Shown piece after piece: positions 8,911-17,740 of a stretch of DNA of 64,000 nucleotides. Where the stretch lies: contig NZ_MTQP01000063.1 in assembly GCF_001984175.1 (NCBI RefSeq), forward strand, positions 186,001 through 250,000, given 5' to 3'. The translations under genes were made by a program, and so were the position numbers. Each line of letters begins with the position of its first letter. Positions within the stretch are counted from its first letter, which is position 1. The notes under the pieces are model-generated. The model saw only the letters and a list, made by a program, of their open reading frames with translations. It had not been told where the DNA came from and did not search any database. Origin of the DNA: Saccharothrix sp. ALI-22-I. GTDB taxonomy: Bacteria; Actinomycetota; Actinomycetes; Mycobacteriales; Pseudonocardiaceae.

Positions 8911-8936
8911 TAAGTCACTGGTATTGGGGCTAGCCG
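8911..8936 (-). repeat. Right terminal inverted repeat
   Basis: Reverse complement of the left repeat at 25 of 26 positions. Positions 8930-8932 also encode the TAG stop of the adjacent FHA gene. Confidence 0.85.
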
Positions 8937-9577
8937 TCCGACCGGTGCAGGGTGATCGTGGTCCACGCGCCCACGTGGACGCGGTCGCCCGGCTCCAGCG
9001 GGTGCGGGCGGTTGGGCGGCAACGGGTCGTCGCCCTCGTTCACCGTGGTGCCGTTGGTCGAATCCAGGTCCACCACCGACCAGCCGTCACCCGACGCCAC
9101 CAGCAGCGCGTGGTTGTGCGAGACACCCGGGTCCTCCGGCGGGCCCAGCAGGTCGATGCCCGGGTAGATGCCCCGCGACCGGCTGCGTCGCCCGATCGAC
9201 ACCTGCCGACCCGACAACTCGAACCGGCGCGGCGGGCAGAACTGCGGGAACGCCATCGCGGCCGCGTCCGGACCACCCACCGCCACCACCCGGTCGAAGT
9301 ACGCCCGGTCCGCCTCCACCGTCACGTGCCACGACACCGGCGCTTCCACCGCCGGGGGCGGTGCGACCACCGGGTTCAACGAATCGTGCCCGCACTCCTC
9401 GCAGAACCGGCCCACCCGCACCGCGCCGCACGCCGCGCACGTCTCCTCGACCACCGTCGACGTCGCGTCGGGCGCGGCGACGGAGGTGGCGGCCGGGGAA
9501 CCGTCCGGCATCGGCGCGCCGCACACGTCGCAGTAGTCGTCGGTCGCCGAGTCGTGGCCGGCCGGGCACGTCGCCAT
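8930..9577 (-). CDS. Zinc-ribbon and FHA domain protein, end of the PknG operon
   Basis: 215 residues. Two N-terminal CxxC-type zinc ribbons (YCDVCG; CAACG...FCEECG) are followed by a linker and a C-terminal FHA domain (SIGRRSRSRGIYPGIDL, VSHNHALL, DLDSTNGTTVN), which binds phosphothreonine. In mycobacteria and corynebacteria the FHA protein GarA/OdhI is the substrate through which PknG controls glutamate metabolism. This protein differs from GarA in having zinc ribbons and no recognisable N-terminal phospho-threonine motif, so a reader or scaffold role is also possible. It lies 2 bp after the VWA gene. Its stop codon falls inside the terminal repeat of the adjacent element, so the extreme C-terminus may have been set by that insertion. 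Confidence 0.85.
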   Translation of the reverse strand: MATCPAGHDSATDDYCDVCGAPMPDGSPAATSVAAPDATSTVVEETCAACGAVRVGRFCEECGHDSLNPVVAPPPAVEAPVSWHVTVEADRAYFDRVVAVGGPDAAAMAFPQFCPPRRFELSGRQVSIGRRSRSRGIYPGIDLLGPPEDPGVSHNHALLVASGDGWSVVDLDSTNGTTVNEGDDPLPPNRPHPLEPGDRVHVGAWTTITLHRSDG

Positions 9578-9579
9578 CC

Positions 9580-10884
9580 CTAGCCCTTCCCGACCCGCTT
9601 GGTCACGGTGGACCGGGTGTCCAGCGTCATCTCGTCCGCGTCGGCCACCCGCGCCCGCAGCTTCACCGTCCCGGTCTTCGGGTCCTCCACGTCCACCACC
9701 TTGGCCAGCAGCTTCGCCGTGTCCGTGTTGCCCGACTCGTGCGCGAGCTTCACCGCCCGACCCAGTTTCGCCGTCGCCCGGCCCACGTCACCGGCCTTGC
9801 GCGCCTCCAGACCGTCCTGGATCGCCTCGGCCAGCTCCGCCTGCCCGGTGTAGTGGGCGACCTCGGAGTTGATCCGGGTCGACAACGCCGTGTCGTCGGT
9901 CCACGTCGCCATCACCCGACCCTGCCCCAGCACCTCGCCCGACGGCCCGACCAGGCTCACCCGCGACGCCAGCATCCGCTCCCGGACCTTCGCCGGCCTC
10001 ACCACCACGCACAGGTGGTAGTCGCGGCTCTCCCCACCGGCCCACGCCCCGGTGGGGTAGTCACCGGTCCGCGGCCCCGCCTCCACCCGCCGCCCGGTCA
10101 GGTCCAGCAGCCCCGGCGACGCCTGCTTCAGGAACCGCACCTGCGCGCCCTCGGGCGTCCACAACCGCAGCGACACGTCCGCCACCGCCTTGCCCATCGC
10201 GTTCGCCGCCATGGACCGGAAGTCGTCGGCCAACCCCTCCGGATCGGCCACGATGTCCACCGTCCCCAGCAGCGCCTCGGAGATCCGGCGCAGCTCCGAC
10301 ACCTGCCAGTCCGTGCCCACACCCCGGCAGTCGCACGCGAAGTGGCCCGCCACCTGGTCCAGGATCCGCGACAACTGCTGCGACGTCTCGTGCTGGTTCT
10401 CGCCGTCGGTCAACAGGATCGCGTGCTTCGGCCCGCCGACGTGGTCGGCGAACAGCCCGTCGGCCAACAGCAGCCACTGGCCCATCGCCGTGCCGCCGTC
10501 CGCGCGCAACCGCTGCACCGCCTGCTTGGCCGCCTCCCGCGTCCGCGGACCCGCCACCTCCAACGCCTGGACGCGCGGGTAGACCATGCGCGCCGAGTCC
10601 GTGCCCCCGACCACCGCGAACCGCACCCCGTCGCGCAACGTGTCGATCGCCGCCGCCGTCGCCAGCTTCGCCGCGGCCAGCTTCGTCGGCGGGTACCGCA
10701 TCGACCCGGACGTGTCCACGATGATCACCTCGGCCCCATCCGGCAAGTCCGCAGGCGCCGACGCGACCGGCGCCACGTCGGCCGCCGTGCCGGTCGCGGT
10801 CACCGTGACGATCGCGTTGACCTCCGCGGCCCCCTCCGGCAGGTACTCGTTCTGGAACACCTCGACGGCGAACTCAAGCGCCAT
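9580..10884 (-). CDS. VWA-domain protein of the PknG operon
   Basis: 434 residues. After a short beta-rich N-terminus comes a von Willebrand factor A domain with an intact MIDAS (DTSGSMRYPPTK, then the threonine region and a TDGEN loop), so divalent-metal-dependent protein binding is likely. The C-terminal part is beta-rich, then helical (EAIQDGLEARKAGDVGRATAKLG), then ends in basic residues. The ATG at 10884 lies inside the end of the phosphatase gene (11-bp overlap), which implies translational coupling. Such VWA proteins often act as scaffolds in Ser/Thr phosphorylation modules, but no specific partner is visible. Confidence 0.85.
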   Translation of the reverse strand: MALEFAVEVFQNEYLPEGAAEVNAIVTVTATGTAADVAPVASAPADLPDGAEVIIVDTSGSMRYPPTKLAAAKLATAAAIDTLRDGVRFAVVGGTDSARMVYPRVQALEVAGPRTREAAKQAVQRLRADGGTAMGQWLLLADGLFADHVGGPKHAILLTDGENQHETSQQLSRILDQVAGHFACDCRGVGTDWQVSELRRISEALLGTVDIVADPEGLADDFRSMAANAMGKAVADVSLRLWTPEGAQVRFLKQASPGLLDLTGRRVEAGPRTGDYPTGAWAGGESRDYHLCVVVRPAKVRERMLASRVSLVGPSGEVLGQGRVMATWTDDTALSTRINSEVAHYTGQAELAEAIQDGLEARKAGDVGRATAKLGRAVKLAHESGNTDTAKLLAKVVDVEDPKTGTVKLRARVADADEMTLDTRSTVTKRVGKG

Positions 10885-11851
10885 GCCCACCCCGCAGTTG
10901 AACGACGACCACCGTGATGTTGTCGTGCCCGCCGGCCTTCAACGCGACCTCGACCAGCTCCCGAGCCACCTCGACCGGCGTCACCCCGCGCGGCAGCACC
11001 GCCAGCAGGTCCTCCGGCTCCGGCACGTAGTTCCACAACCCGTCGCTGCACAGCACCAGCAGCCCCGGCGTCTCCACCTTGAACGTCACCGTCTGCGGCG
11101 CCTCCACCCCCGAGTCCGCGCCCAACCACCGCGACAGCACGTGCGCCCGCCGGTCGGTCAGCGCCTCCTCCTCGGTCAGCACGCCCTCCGCGACCAGCTG
11201 CGCCGCCCACGTGTCGTCCGTGGTCAACCGCGCCGCACCCGTCTCGGCCACCAGGTAGGCGCGGCTGTCGCCGACCCAGCCCACCGTCGCCGCATCGTCG
11301 GTGACCACCGCCGACACGAACGTGCAGGACGGCGCCACCTCGGCCGCCTCCGGCCGCGCCAACCGGCCCACCGCCTCGTTCGCCGCCACCACCGCGTCCG
11401 TCGTGGTCACCTCGGCGTCCGACCCGGACTGCAACCCGGTCAGCAGCACGTCCACCGCCGTGTCCACCGCCGTCTGCGACGCCTGCTCGGCCCGCTCCGA
11501 CGACGCCACCCCGTCGCACACCACCACCGCGACACCACGCCCGCGGACCCGTCCGAACGCCATCGAGTCCTCGTTGCGCTGCCGCCGCTTGCCCCGGTCG
11601 CTCACCCCCGCCACACCGGGCAGCACGAACTCGACCCGGTCCCGCGCCGACGGACGCGCCCGCCCGCACTGCTCGCAGAACCCCTCCGAATCGAACTCCT
11701 CGCCACCGCACGCGCACATCGGCGGCCACTGCGCGCCCGGACCACCCACCGGGGTCCGCTGCACGCGCAGGTTGCGCCCGCACGCCTCGCAGAAGCGATC
11801 CTGCGCCGACACCGGCGACGAGCACTCGGGACAAGACTCCATACTGTTCAC
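10874..11851 (-). CDS. PP2C-family Ser/Thr phosphatase with N-terminal zinc ribbons
   Basis: 325 residues. An N-terminal double zinc ribbon (CPEC...FCEACG; CACGG...FCEQCG) precedes a complete PP2C domain: GVSDRGKRRQRNEDS (motif with the first metal aspartate), VVVCDGV, WVGDSRAYL, LCSDGLWN and GGHDNITVVVV. All metal-binding aspartates appear present. The GTG start at 11851 forms a GTGA overlap with the pknG stop, so kinase and phosphatase are translationally coupled. It is the natural antagonist of the kinase in this operon. Attachment of zinc ribbons to kinase, phosphatase and FHA protein alike suggests a shared docking device. Confidence 0.9.
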   Translation of the reverse strand: MNSMESCPECSSPVSAQDRFCEACGRNLRVQRTPVGGPGAQWPPMCACGGEEFDSEGFCEQCGRARPSARDRVEFVLPGVAGVSDRGKRRQRNEDSMAFGRVRGRGVAVVVCDGVASSERAEQASQTAVDTAVDVLLTGLQSGSDAEVTTTDAVVAANEAVGRLARPEAAEVAPSCTFVSAVVTDDAATVGWVGDSRAYLVAETGAARLTTDDTWAAQLVAEGVLTEEEALTDRRAHVLSRWLGADSGVEAPQTVTFKVETPGLLVLCSDGLWNYVPEPEDLLAVLPRGVTPVEVARELVEVALKAGGHDNITVVVVQLRGGHGA

Positions 11852-14241
11852 ACCAACGTTCTGGGCCGGACCGCGTTAGCGCGGTCGACGAGTGCGATGC
11901 GTTCCTCCGGGGTGTCCGCCAACCGCGCCAACTGCCGGTAGCAGCGCTCCAGGCCCGACCTCAGACCCGACTCGCTCACCTCACAGCCCAGCAGCCGCCC
12001 CGCCGGCGCGGACCCGTTGCCGGGCAACGACTCCAACGCCACGCGCAGCAACTCCGCGGTCAACCCGGCCCGCCTCGCCACGTCCAACTCCAACCCCGAC
12101 AGCCTCGCACCCGCCGCCATCACGTTCGCCATCACGTCCTCCGGCGCCACACCCGACCCCGCCCCACCGGCCGGCACCACACCCGTCCCGGCCGCGCCGA
12201 TCTGCGCCCGGACCGCCGCGACCTGGGCCGCCACGTGGTGGATCGACGTGTCCGGCACCGAATTCAGCACATCTACCGCCGCCTCCCGGTCACCCCGCGC
12301 CAACAACACCCGGGCCAACCCGAACGCCGCCGACACGTACGCGTGGTCGGTCCGCCACACCACCTCGTAGTAGGTCGCCGCCGTGTCGCCGTCGCCCCGC
12401 GCCTCCGCGCACACCGCCACCGCCAGCTTCGGCGCCGCCTCACCCGGCAGCACGTCGCACACCTGCTCGAACGCCGCCCGCGCCTGTTCCCCCCGACCGT
12501 CCACCAACGCCGCCACACCCCGGTACCAGCCCGGCCGCCAGTCGTCCGACGCGGGCGTCCGCGGGTCGTCCGGGTCGAACGGGGACGTCAGCTCGTCCAA
12601 CTCCGCGTCCGCCTCGGCCACCCGGCCCGCCTCGATCAACGCCCGCACCACCTGCAACCGCACCTCGACCGTCTGCACCGGCGCCCTGCGCAACGCCGCC
12701 ACCACCTGATCCGGGTCACCGGTCGTCGCCGCCGTCGCCAGGAACCCCGCCGCCGCGTCGGAGGTGTCCACCTGCGGCACCGGCAGCCCCGTCGCCGCCG
12801 CCCGCACGTCCAGCCCGCCCTCCGTGCCGAACGACCGCCGCTCCGGCGTGAACTGCCGCGACACACCCGGCCGCGGCACGTCGTCCTGCTGCGCCAACAC
12901 CTCCCGCAGCACACCGGTCAACTGCTCGGCCATCTCCTCGGCCGTGGCGAACCGCTGCTCCGGATCGGTGTGCGTGGCCCGCTTCAGGAACCGGTGGAAC
13001 GAGTCGTGCCGGCGCAACAACGGCTGCTCCTCCGGATCGGGCAGCGACTCCTTGTACCGGCCGCGGAAGTCGAACTGGAAGCTCATCACCGCCAACGCCC
13101 GGCCCACCGTGTACAGGTCGGAGGCCACCGACGGGCCGTCCGTGCCGATCTCCGGCGCCTGGTAGCCGATCGTGCCGTAGATGGGGGAGTGCCGGTCGTC
13201 GATGTGCCGCACCGCGCCCAGGTCGATCAGCTTGAGCTGCTCCTCGGTCTGGATCACGTTGTCCGGCTTGAAATCGCAGTACAGCAGGCCCACGCCGTGC
13301 AGGTAGCCCAACGCGGGCAGCACCTCCAGCGCGTAGGCGATCGCCTGCGCCACCGGCAGCGACTCGGTGCCCGTGCCGCCCGCCCGCAGCTGCTTGATCA
13401 TGTCCTTGACCGACGTGCCGCCGACGTACTCCATCACGATGTAGTCGACCAGCTCGCCGCTGACCCGGTCGGCGTGCCGCACGAAGTTGTGGATCTTGAC
13501 GATGTTCGGGTGCTCCACCTCGGCCAGGAACCGCCGCTCCGCCATCGCCGCGGCCATCGCGTCCGCGTCACCGGAGTCCAACAGACCCTTGAGCACCACC
13601 CACCGGTCGCTGACCGCGTGGTCGGCGGCCAGGTAGATCCAGCCCAGCCCGCCGTGCGCCAGACACCCCAGCACCTCGTACTGGCCGTGCAGCACCTCGC
13701 CCGGCTCCAGCTTCGGCGTGAACGAGTAGTGGTGCCCGCAGTGCGCGCAGAACCCCTCCACCCGACCCGGCCTGCCGTCCCGACCGCGGCCGACCTCCTT
13801 GCCGCAGCTGGAGCAGAACCGCTTCCCCTCCGGCACCTCCGGGTCGGTCAACACCGCCGCCTTCGGGTCCCGGTACGGCACCCGCGGCACCTCCACCAGC
13901 CCCGCGCCCAGCCGACCGCGCCCCGACGACCGGGTCGACCCCGACGCCCGCCGCGACCGACCACCCGACCCGCCCGACGACGTCCCGGCCGACCACGGCG
14001 CCGTCCCCGGACCAGTTCCCGGAGCAGTGCCCGGCCCGGTCGCGGGGCCGCTGGCCCGACCGCTGTACGCGCCCGTGGCAGGACCGCTGTCCGCGCCACC
14101 ACCCGCATCGGCGGCAGGACCACTGCCCGGGCCGGGTGCGGGGGCGGTCACGGCGAGGACCGGTGCCTCCAGACCGCACACGTCGCAGAAACCGTCGTCG
14201 TCGATCGCCCCGCCGCAGCCGGCTCGTGGACACGTCCTCAT
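11848..14241 (-). CDS. pknG: Serine/threonine protein kinase PknG
   Basis: 797 residues with the PknG plan: an N-terminal zinc ribbon (CPRAGCGG...CDVCG), a Gly/Pro/Ala/Thr-rich disordered stretch, a rubredoxin-like metal site (CSSCG...CAHCG), a kinase domain (GGLGWIYLA loop, YCDFKPDNV catalytic loop, LIDLGAVR metal motif) and a C-terminal TPR region. The CDFKPDN catalytic loop lacking the usual arginine before D is characteristic of PknG. In relatives PknG senses amino acids through GlnH/GlnX and phosphorylates a GarA/OdhI-type FHA protein to control 2-oxoglutarate use. The ATG at 14241 overlaps the upstream stop (ATGA). The 24 codons further upstream are part of the preceding gene read in another frame. 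Confidence 0.95.
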   Translation of the reverse strand: MRTCPRAGCGGAIDDDGFCDVCGLEAPVLAVTAPAPGPGSGPAADAGGGADSGPATGAYSGRASGPATGPGTAPGTGPGTAPWSAGTSSGGSGGRSRRASGSTRSSGRGRLGAGLVEVPRVPYRDPKAAVLTDPEVPEGKRFCSSCGKEVGRGRDGRPGRVEGFCAHCGHHYSFTPKLEPGEVLHGQYEVLGCLAHGGLGWIYLAADHAVSDRWVVLKGLLDSGDADAMAAAMAERRFLAEVEHPNIVKIHNFVRHADRVSGELVDYIVMEYVGGTSVKDMIKQLRAGGTGTESLPVAQAIAYALEVLPALGYLHGVGLLYCDFKPDNVIQTEEQLKLIDLGAVRHIDDRHSPIYGTIGYQAPEIGTDGPSVASDLYTVGRALAVMSFQFDFRGRYKESLPDPEEQPLLRRHDSFHRFLKRATHTDPEQRFATAEEMAEQLTGVLREVLAQQDDVPRPGVSRQFTPERRSFGTEGGLDVRAAATGLPVPQVDTSDAAAGFLATAATTGDPDQVVAALRRAPVQTVEVRLQVVRALIEAGRVAEADAELDELTSPFDPDDPRTPASDDWRPGWYRGVAALVDGRGEQARAAFEQVCDVLPGEAAPKLAVAVCAEARGDGDTAATYYEVVWRTDHAYVSAAFGLARVLLARGDREAAVDVLNSVPDTSIHHVAAQVAAVRAQIGAAGTGVVPAGGAGSGVAPEDVMANVMAAGARLSGLELDVARRAGLTAELLRVALESLPGNGSAPAGRLLGCEVSESGLRSGLERCYRQLARLADTPEERIALVDRANAVRPRTLV

Positions 14242-15311
14242 CGGGCCTCCGTCCTCGCCAGCACCGCACGCTGGTACCGCAACACCGCCACCGTCCCCGC
14301 GCCCAGGTCGCACGGAGCGCTGAACAGCACGTCACGAGCCTGCCGGTGCAGTGCCGACAGCTCCGCGTCCTCGGCGAACCCGCGGCCGGTCGCCTTCGCC
14401 CGGTAGGCGTCCAACCGGCCGCGCAGCTCCGCACGCCGGTCCAGCGACCCGGACAGGTGCGCCAGCACCTCCCGCGCCCGCTCCAGCGCCACACCCACCG
14501 CCGTCTCCACGGCCGCCACGTCCGATTCCGCCACGTCCGGAAAACGTCGCCGCAGCCCGTCGAGTGCCCCGGCCACGTCTCCGCCCGGCACCCGCGGGTG
14601 GTTCCCGGCGATCTTCGCCACGACCAGCTCCCGCACCTCGCGGGCCCGCGCCCGGATCGACTCCACCTCGGCGATCCGCCGCTCCACGGCCGCCGTGCGC
14701 GCCTCGAACGTCCGGTGCAGCGTGCCCAGTTCCCGCACCCGCGCGGCGAGGTCGGCCACCGACGGATCGGGCGTCAACGGGTCGGCCACCGCGCGGGCGT
14801 GCGCCGCCGCGACCTCCGCGCGCAGCCGCCCGGCGCCCGGCGAGTCCAGCCCGGCCAACTGCCCGGTCAACGGGTCCAGCAGCTCCAGCCGCCGCGTCCA
14901 CGCCTCGTGCGCCTCCGTCAACACCGCCGTGACCTCGGCGTACTCGGACTTCATCCGGGCGACCAGCTCACGCAGGGTGATCCGCCGCGCGACCACCGCC
15001 GGCCCGGTCAGGGTCCGCACCGGCACAGCCTGCTCGTGCAGCACGACCGCGGGCTCGCGGAGCAACCGCTCCCGCTCCAACGGGTCCCGCGTGTCCCCGG
15101 CCTGCCGCAGCAGCGCCCGGTAGGCGTCGAACCACTCCCACAGCCGCACCATGCCGGCGTTCGCCGCCTCCCACCGCCGTGCGGTCTCGCCGGTCAGCGC
15201 CGCGCCCCGCAACAGGCGGTGACCGGGGTGGTCGTCCATGGCCAGCAGCGACTCGGCCACCCGGTCGCTCTCCGCCAGGAGGGCCGCCAACTCCTCGTCG
15301 GGAGTGTTCAT
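14238..15311 (-). CDS. Coiled-coil protein of the PknG operon, function unknown
   Basis: 357 residues, almost entirely helical and rich in Ala, Arg, Glu and Leu, with heptad-like stretches (for example the regions around residues 185-225 and 265-310) and no signal peptide or membrane segment. I recognise no enzymatic motif. It lies between glnH (1 bp upstream) and pknG (4-bp overlap), so it is co-translated with the sensory components. A structural linker or adaptor between the membrane sensor GlnX and the kinase is a reasonable guess but not shown by the sequence. Confidence 0.75.
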   Translation of the reverse strand: MNTPDEELAALLAESDRVAESLLAMDDHPGHRLLRGAALTGETARRWEAANAGMVRLWEWFDAYRALLRQAGDTRDPLERERLLREPAVVLHEQAVPVRTLTGPAVVARRITLRELVARMKSEYAEVTAVLTEAHEAWTRRLELLDPLTGQLAGLDSPGAGRLRAEVAAAHARAVADPLTPDPSVADLAARVRELGTLHRTFEARTAAVERRIAEVESIRARAREVRELVVAKIAGNHPRVPGGDVAGALDGLRRRFPDVAESDVAAVETAVGVALERAREVLAHLSGSLDRRAELRGRLDAYRAKATGRGFAEDAELSALHRQARDVLFSAPCDLGAGTVAVLRYQRAVLARTEAR

Positions 15312-15312
15312 G

Positions 15313-16275
15313 TCAGTCCCGGTAGACGGCGACGGGCGGCGCCGGGGGAGCCCCGAGCCACCGCCGGTGGATCGACGCCCACGTGCCGTCCGCGCGCAAC
15401 CGCTCCAGCAGCGCGTTGACGAACCGCACGAAGTCCTCGTCCGCCTTCGGGAACGCCATCCCGTACGGCTCGGCGGTGAACTGCGGACCGACCACCTTCG
15501 TGTAGGGGTCCTGCGCGGCGAGCCCGGCCAGGATCGTGTCGTCGGTGGAGATCGCGTCCACCTGCCCCTGCTGGAGCATCACCAGGCAGTCCGTCCAGTT
15601 CGGCACCGACACCGGCACCGGCCTGGACGGCGCGGCCGCCACGTTGGCCAGCGAACTGGACCCCTTGGTCACGCACACCCGCCTGCCGCCCAGCGACTCG
15701 ATGCCCGTCACGTCCGAGTTCGACGGCACCAGCACCCGCTGCCCCGCCTGGTAGTAGACGGTGGAGAAGTTCACCTTCTGCCAGCGCTCGCAGTTCACCG
15801 TCATGGTGCGCACCACGATGTCCACCCGGCGTTCCTCCAGCGCCGGGATGCGCTCCTCGGAGGTCAGCACCTTGAACTGGATCGCGCCCGGATCGCCGAA
15901 GATCGCCCGCGCGACCTCCCGCGCCATGTCGACGTCGAAACCCTCCAACTCGCCGGAGAACGGGTTGCGGAACCCCATCAGGTAGGAGTTCTGGTCCACC
16001 CCCACGATCAGCCGGCCGTGCGCCTGGATCTTCGCCATCGTCGAGCCGGCCGGCATCTGCCCCGGCGCGGGCAACGGCCCCGTCGGGCGCAGGCTCGCCG
16101 TCGGATCGCACGACGCGGGCGCCACCGCCGGCGCGCTGGGCGGCGCGGTCAGCTCCACCACGTCCGCCGGTCGCGGCGGCACCGCCGAACCGCCACCGAT
16201 CGGCGGCGCGCCACTGGGCACCGGCGCGCACGCCGCCAACACCAGCACCAGGACCACCGCGGGCAGCCGTCTCAT
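15313..16275 (-). CDS. glnH: Glutamate/aspartate-binding lipoprotein GlnH
   Basis: 320 residues. A lipoprotein signal peptide (MRRLPAVVLVLVLAAC) has a lipobox ending at Cys16, followed by a Pro/Ser-rich linker and a type 3 solute-binding domain (GRLIVGVDQNSYLMGFRNP, DVDMAREVARAIFG, VTKGSSS, DAISTDDTILAGLA). In mycobacteria GlnH binds aspartate and glutamate outside the membrane and signals through GlnX to PknG rather than serving a transporter; no permease gene is present here, which agrees. The ATG at 16275 overlaps the glnX stop as ATGA. Confidence 0.9.
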   Translation of the reverse strand: MRRLPAVVLVLVLAACAPVPSGAPPIGGGSAVPPRPADVVELTAPPSAPAVAPASCDPTASLRPTGPLPAPGQMPAGSTMAKIQAHGRLIVGVDQNSYLMGFRNPFSGELEGFDVDMAREVARAIFGDPGAIQFKVLTSEERIPALEERRVDIVVRTMTVNCERWQKVNFSTVYYQAGQRVLVPSNSDVTGIESLGGRRVCVTKGSSSLANVAAAPSRPVPVSVPNWTDCLVMLQQGQVDAISTDDTILAGLAAQDPYTKVVGPQFTAEPYGMAFPKADEDFVRFVNALLERLRADGTWASIHRRWLGAPPAPPVAVYRD

Positions 16276-17549
16276 CGGTACTCCTTCAGCCGCTGCCACA
16301 ACCCGAACGTCGAGGCCGCCGCCGCCAGCAACGCCAGCACCACCACCCCGGGCACCGCGCCGCCCAACCCGGCCCGCGCCCGCCCGATCGCCCCGGTCAA
16401 CTCCGCCCGCGCCGCGCCGATCGCGTCCACCAGGTCGGAGTCCAACTCGTCGAACGCCGTGGCCGCGCCCGCCGGGTCACGCCCCAGCGCCACGGCCACC
16501 GCCGTCGTGTAGTCGCCGCTGTCGTCGGCCTCCCGGACCCTGCGGTGCGCCTGCTGCCACTGCTCGTGGTGCTCCAGCGCCTCCTCCACCTTCGGCGTCA
16601 GCCCTCGCGACCGCACCAACAGGTCGCCCAACTCCTTGTCGACCTCGACGTAACTCGCCTCGTAGGCCGCGCCGCTGCCGCGCGCCACCAGCGTCAACGT
16701 CTCGTCGCCGCGCGCGGTCAGCGTCGCGATCCGCGCCCGTGCCAGCAGGTCCACCAGCGTCGCCTCGTTCCTGCTGGCCGAGGCGCTGTAGACCACCACG
16801 AGGCTCGCCGCCAGCACCCACAGCAGCGAGATCGCGGTCAACGCGGTCGCCACCACCAGACCCGGGTTGAACACCCGGTTCGTCCTGCGGGTCAGGTACC
16901 GCTGCGCGAACACCAGCACCGCCAACGCCAGCACGCCCAGCAGGAACTCCAGCCACGGCAGCGACCCCGCGCCCCCCAGGTCGCGCACCACGTCCCCGTT
17001 CTCCACCCGGTACAGCTCCCGTGCCGCGGGCAACAGCTGGTCCCGCATCAGCGTGGACGCCTCCCGCAGGTACGCCGCGCCCACCGGGTTGCCCTGCCGG
17101 TTGTGCGCGCGGGCCGTCTCCACCAGACCCGTGTACACCGGCAACTGGCCCGACAACGTCGACAGCGCCGTGGTCAGCTCGGGGGAGCGGATGATCTCGC
17201 TGGTCGCCACGGACAGCGCCGCGGCCGCCTTCGCCACGTCCGCCTCGTAGCGCCGGCGCAGATCCGCCGACTCCACACCACCGGACAGGAACGCGCTCGA
17301 CGCGGTGGCGTCGGCGTCCGCCATCGCCCGGTAGACCTCCTGGGCGGCGAACGCGAGCGGCTCGCTGTGGTCGGCCAACGCCTCCAACGCGTCCGACCGG
17401 CGCTGCACCGCCCCCGCGGTCAACGCCCCGACCAGCAGGCTCAGCACGATCAGCAGCAGGGCCAGCAGGCTCAGCCGGCCCGGCGTGCTGCGCGCCAAGC
17501 CGGTCACCCGGCGCACGGCACCGCGGTTCCGCTGAGCCTCGACCAGCAC
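16272..17549 (-). CDS. glnX: Membrane sensor protein GlnX
   Basis: 425 residues with an N-terminal transmembrane helix (LSLLALLLIVLSLLVGALTAG), a long helical extracytoplasmic region, two central membrane segments (LEFLLGVLALAVLVFAQRYL and LVVATALTAISLLWVLAAS), a second helical region and a C-terminal membrane helix. Order and arrangement match GlnX, the four-helix membrane protein that links GlnH to PknG. The GTG at 17549 is chosen because a GGGAAGGGGG ribosome-binding site lies about 6 nt upstream and the hydrophobic N-terminus follows. It is the first gene of the seven-gene operon. Confidence 0.85.
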   Translation of the reverse strand: MLVEAQRNRGAVRRVTGLARSTPGRLSLLALLLIVLSLLVGALTAGAVQRRSDALEALADHSEPLAFAAQEVYRAMADADATASSAFLSGGVESADLRRRYEADVAKAAAALSVATSEIIRSPELTTALSTLSGQLPVYTGLVETARAHNRQGNPVGAAYLREASTLMRDQLLPAARELYRVENGDVVRDLGGAGSLPWLEFLLGVLALAVLVFAQRYLTRRTNRVFNPGLVVATALTAISLLWVLAASLVVVYSASASRNEATLVDLLARARIATLTARGDETLTLVARGSGAAYEASYVEVDKELGDLLVRSRGLTPKVEEALEHHEQWQQAHRRVREADDSGDYTTAVAVALGRDPAGAATAFDELDSDLVDAIGAARAELTGAIGRARAGLGGAVPGVVVLALLAAAASTFGLWQRLKEYR

Positions 17550-17740
17550 GACCGCCCCCTTCCCGAGGTGATCGGCGCCACTCGCCGCACCGCTAGCGTA
17601 GATCGAAATCCACCAATCGGGACGCGAATGCACCGAACCGGCCTGGCGGGAGCACTCTCCGCCACCACTGGCGCGATCTTCTCGGAGGTTGGCCGTCCGG
17701 CTGCTGGCCGAAACCCGGCACATCGACCACGATCGAAGTC

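Larger units (their letters stand above)
7511..8936. mobile_element. TIR-bounded element carrying a phosphotransferase gene
   Basis: Terminal inverted repeats of 26 bp lie at 7511-7536 and 8911-8936 and match at 25 of 26 positions; both outer ends read CGGCTAGCCCCAAT on their own strand and both inner ends read CCAGTGACTTA. The enclosed 1.4 kb is visibly less GC-rich than its neighbours and contains a kinase-type gene rather than a full transposase. CTAG occurs at both ends (7514-7517 and 8930-8933) and could be a 4-bp target duplication of IS5-group (YTAR) type; otherwise it belongs to the repeat. It could be an IS derivative whose transposase was replaced by a passenger gene. The stop codon of the neighbouring FHA gene lies inside the right repeat. 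Confidence 0.75.
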
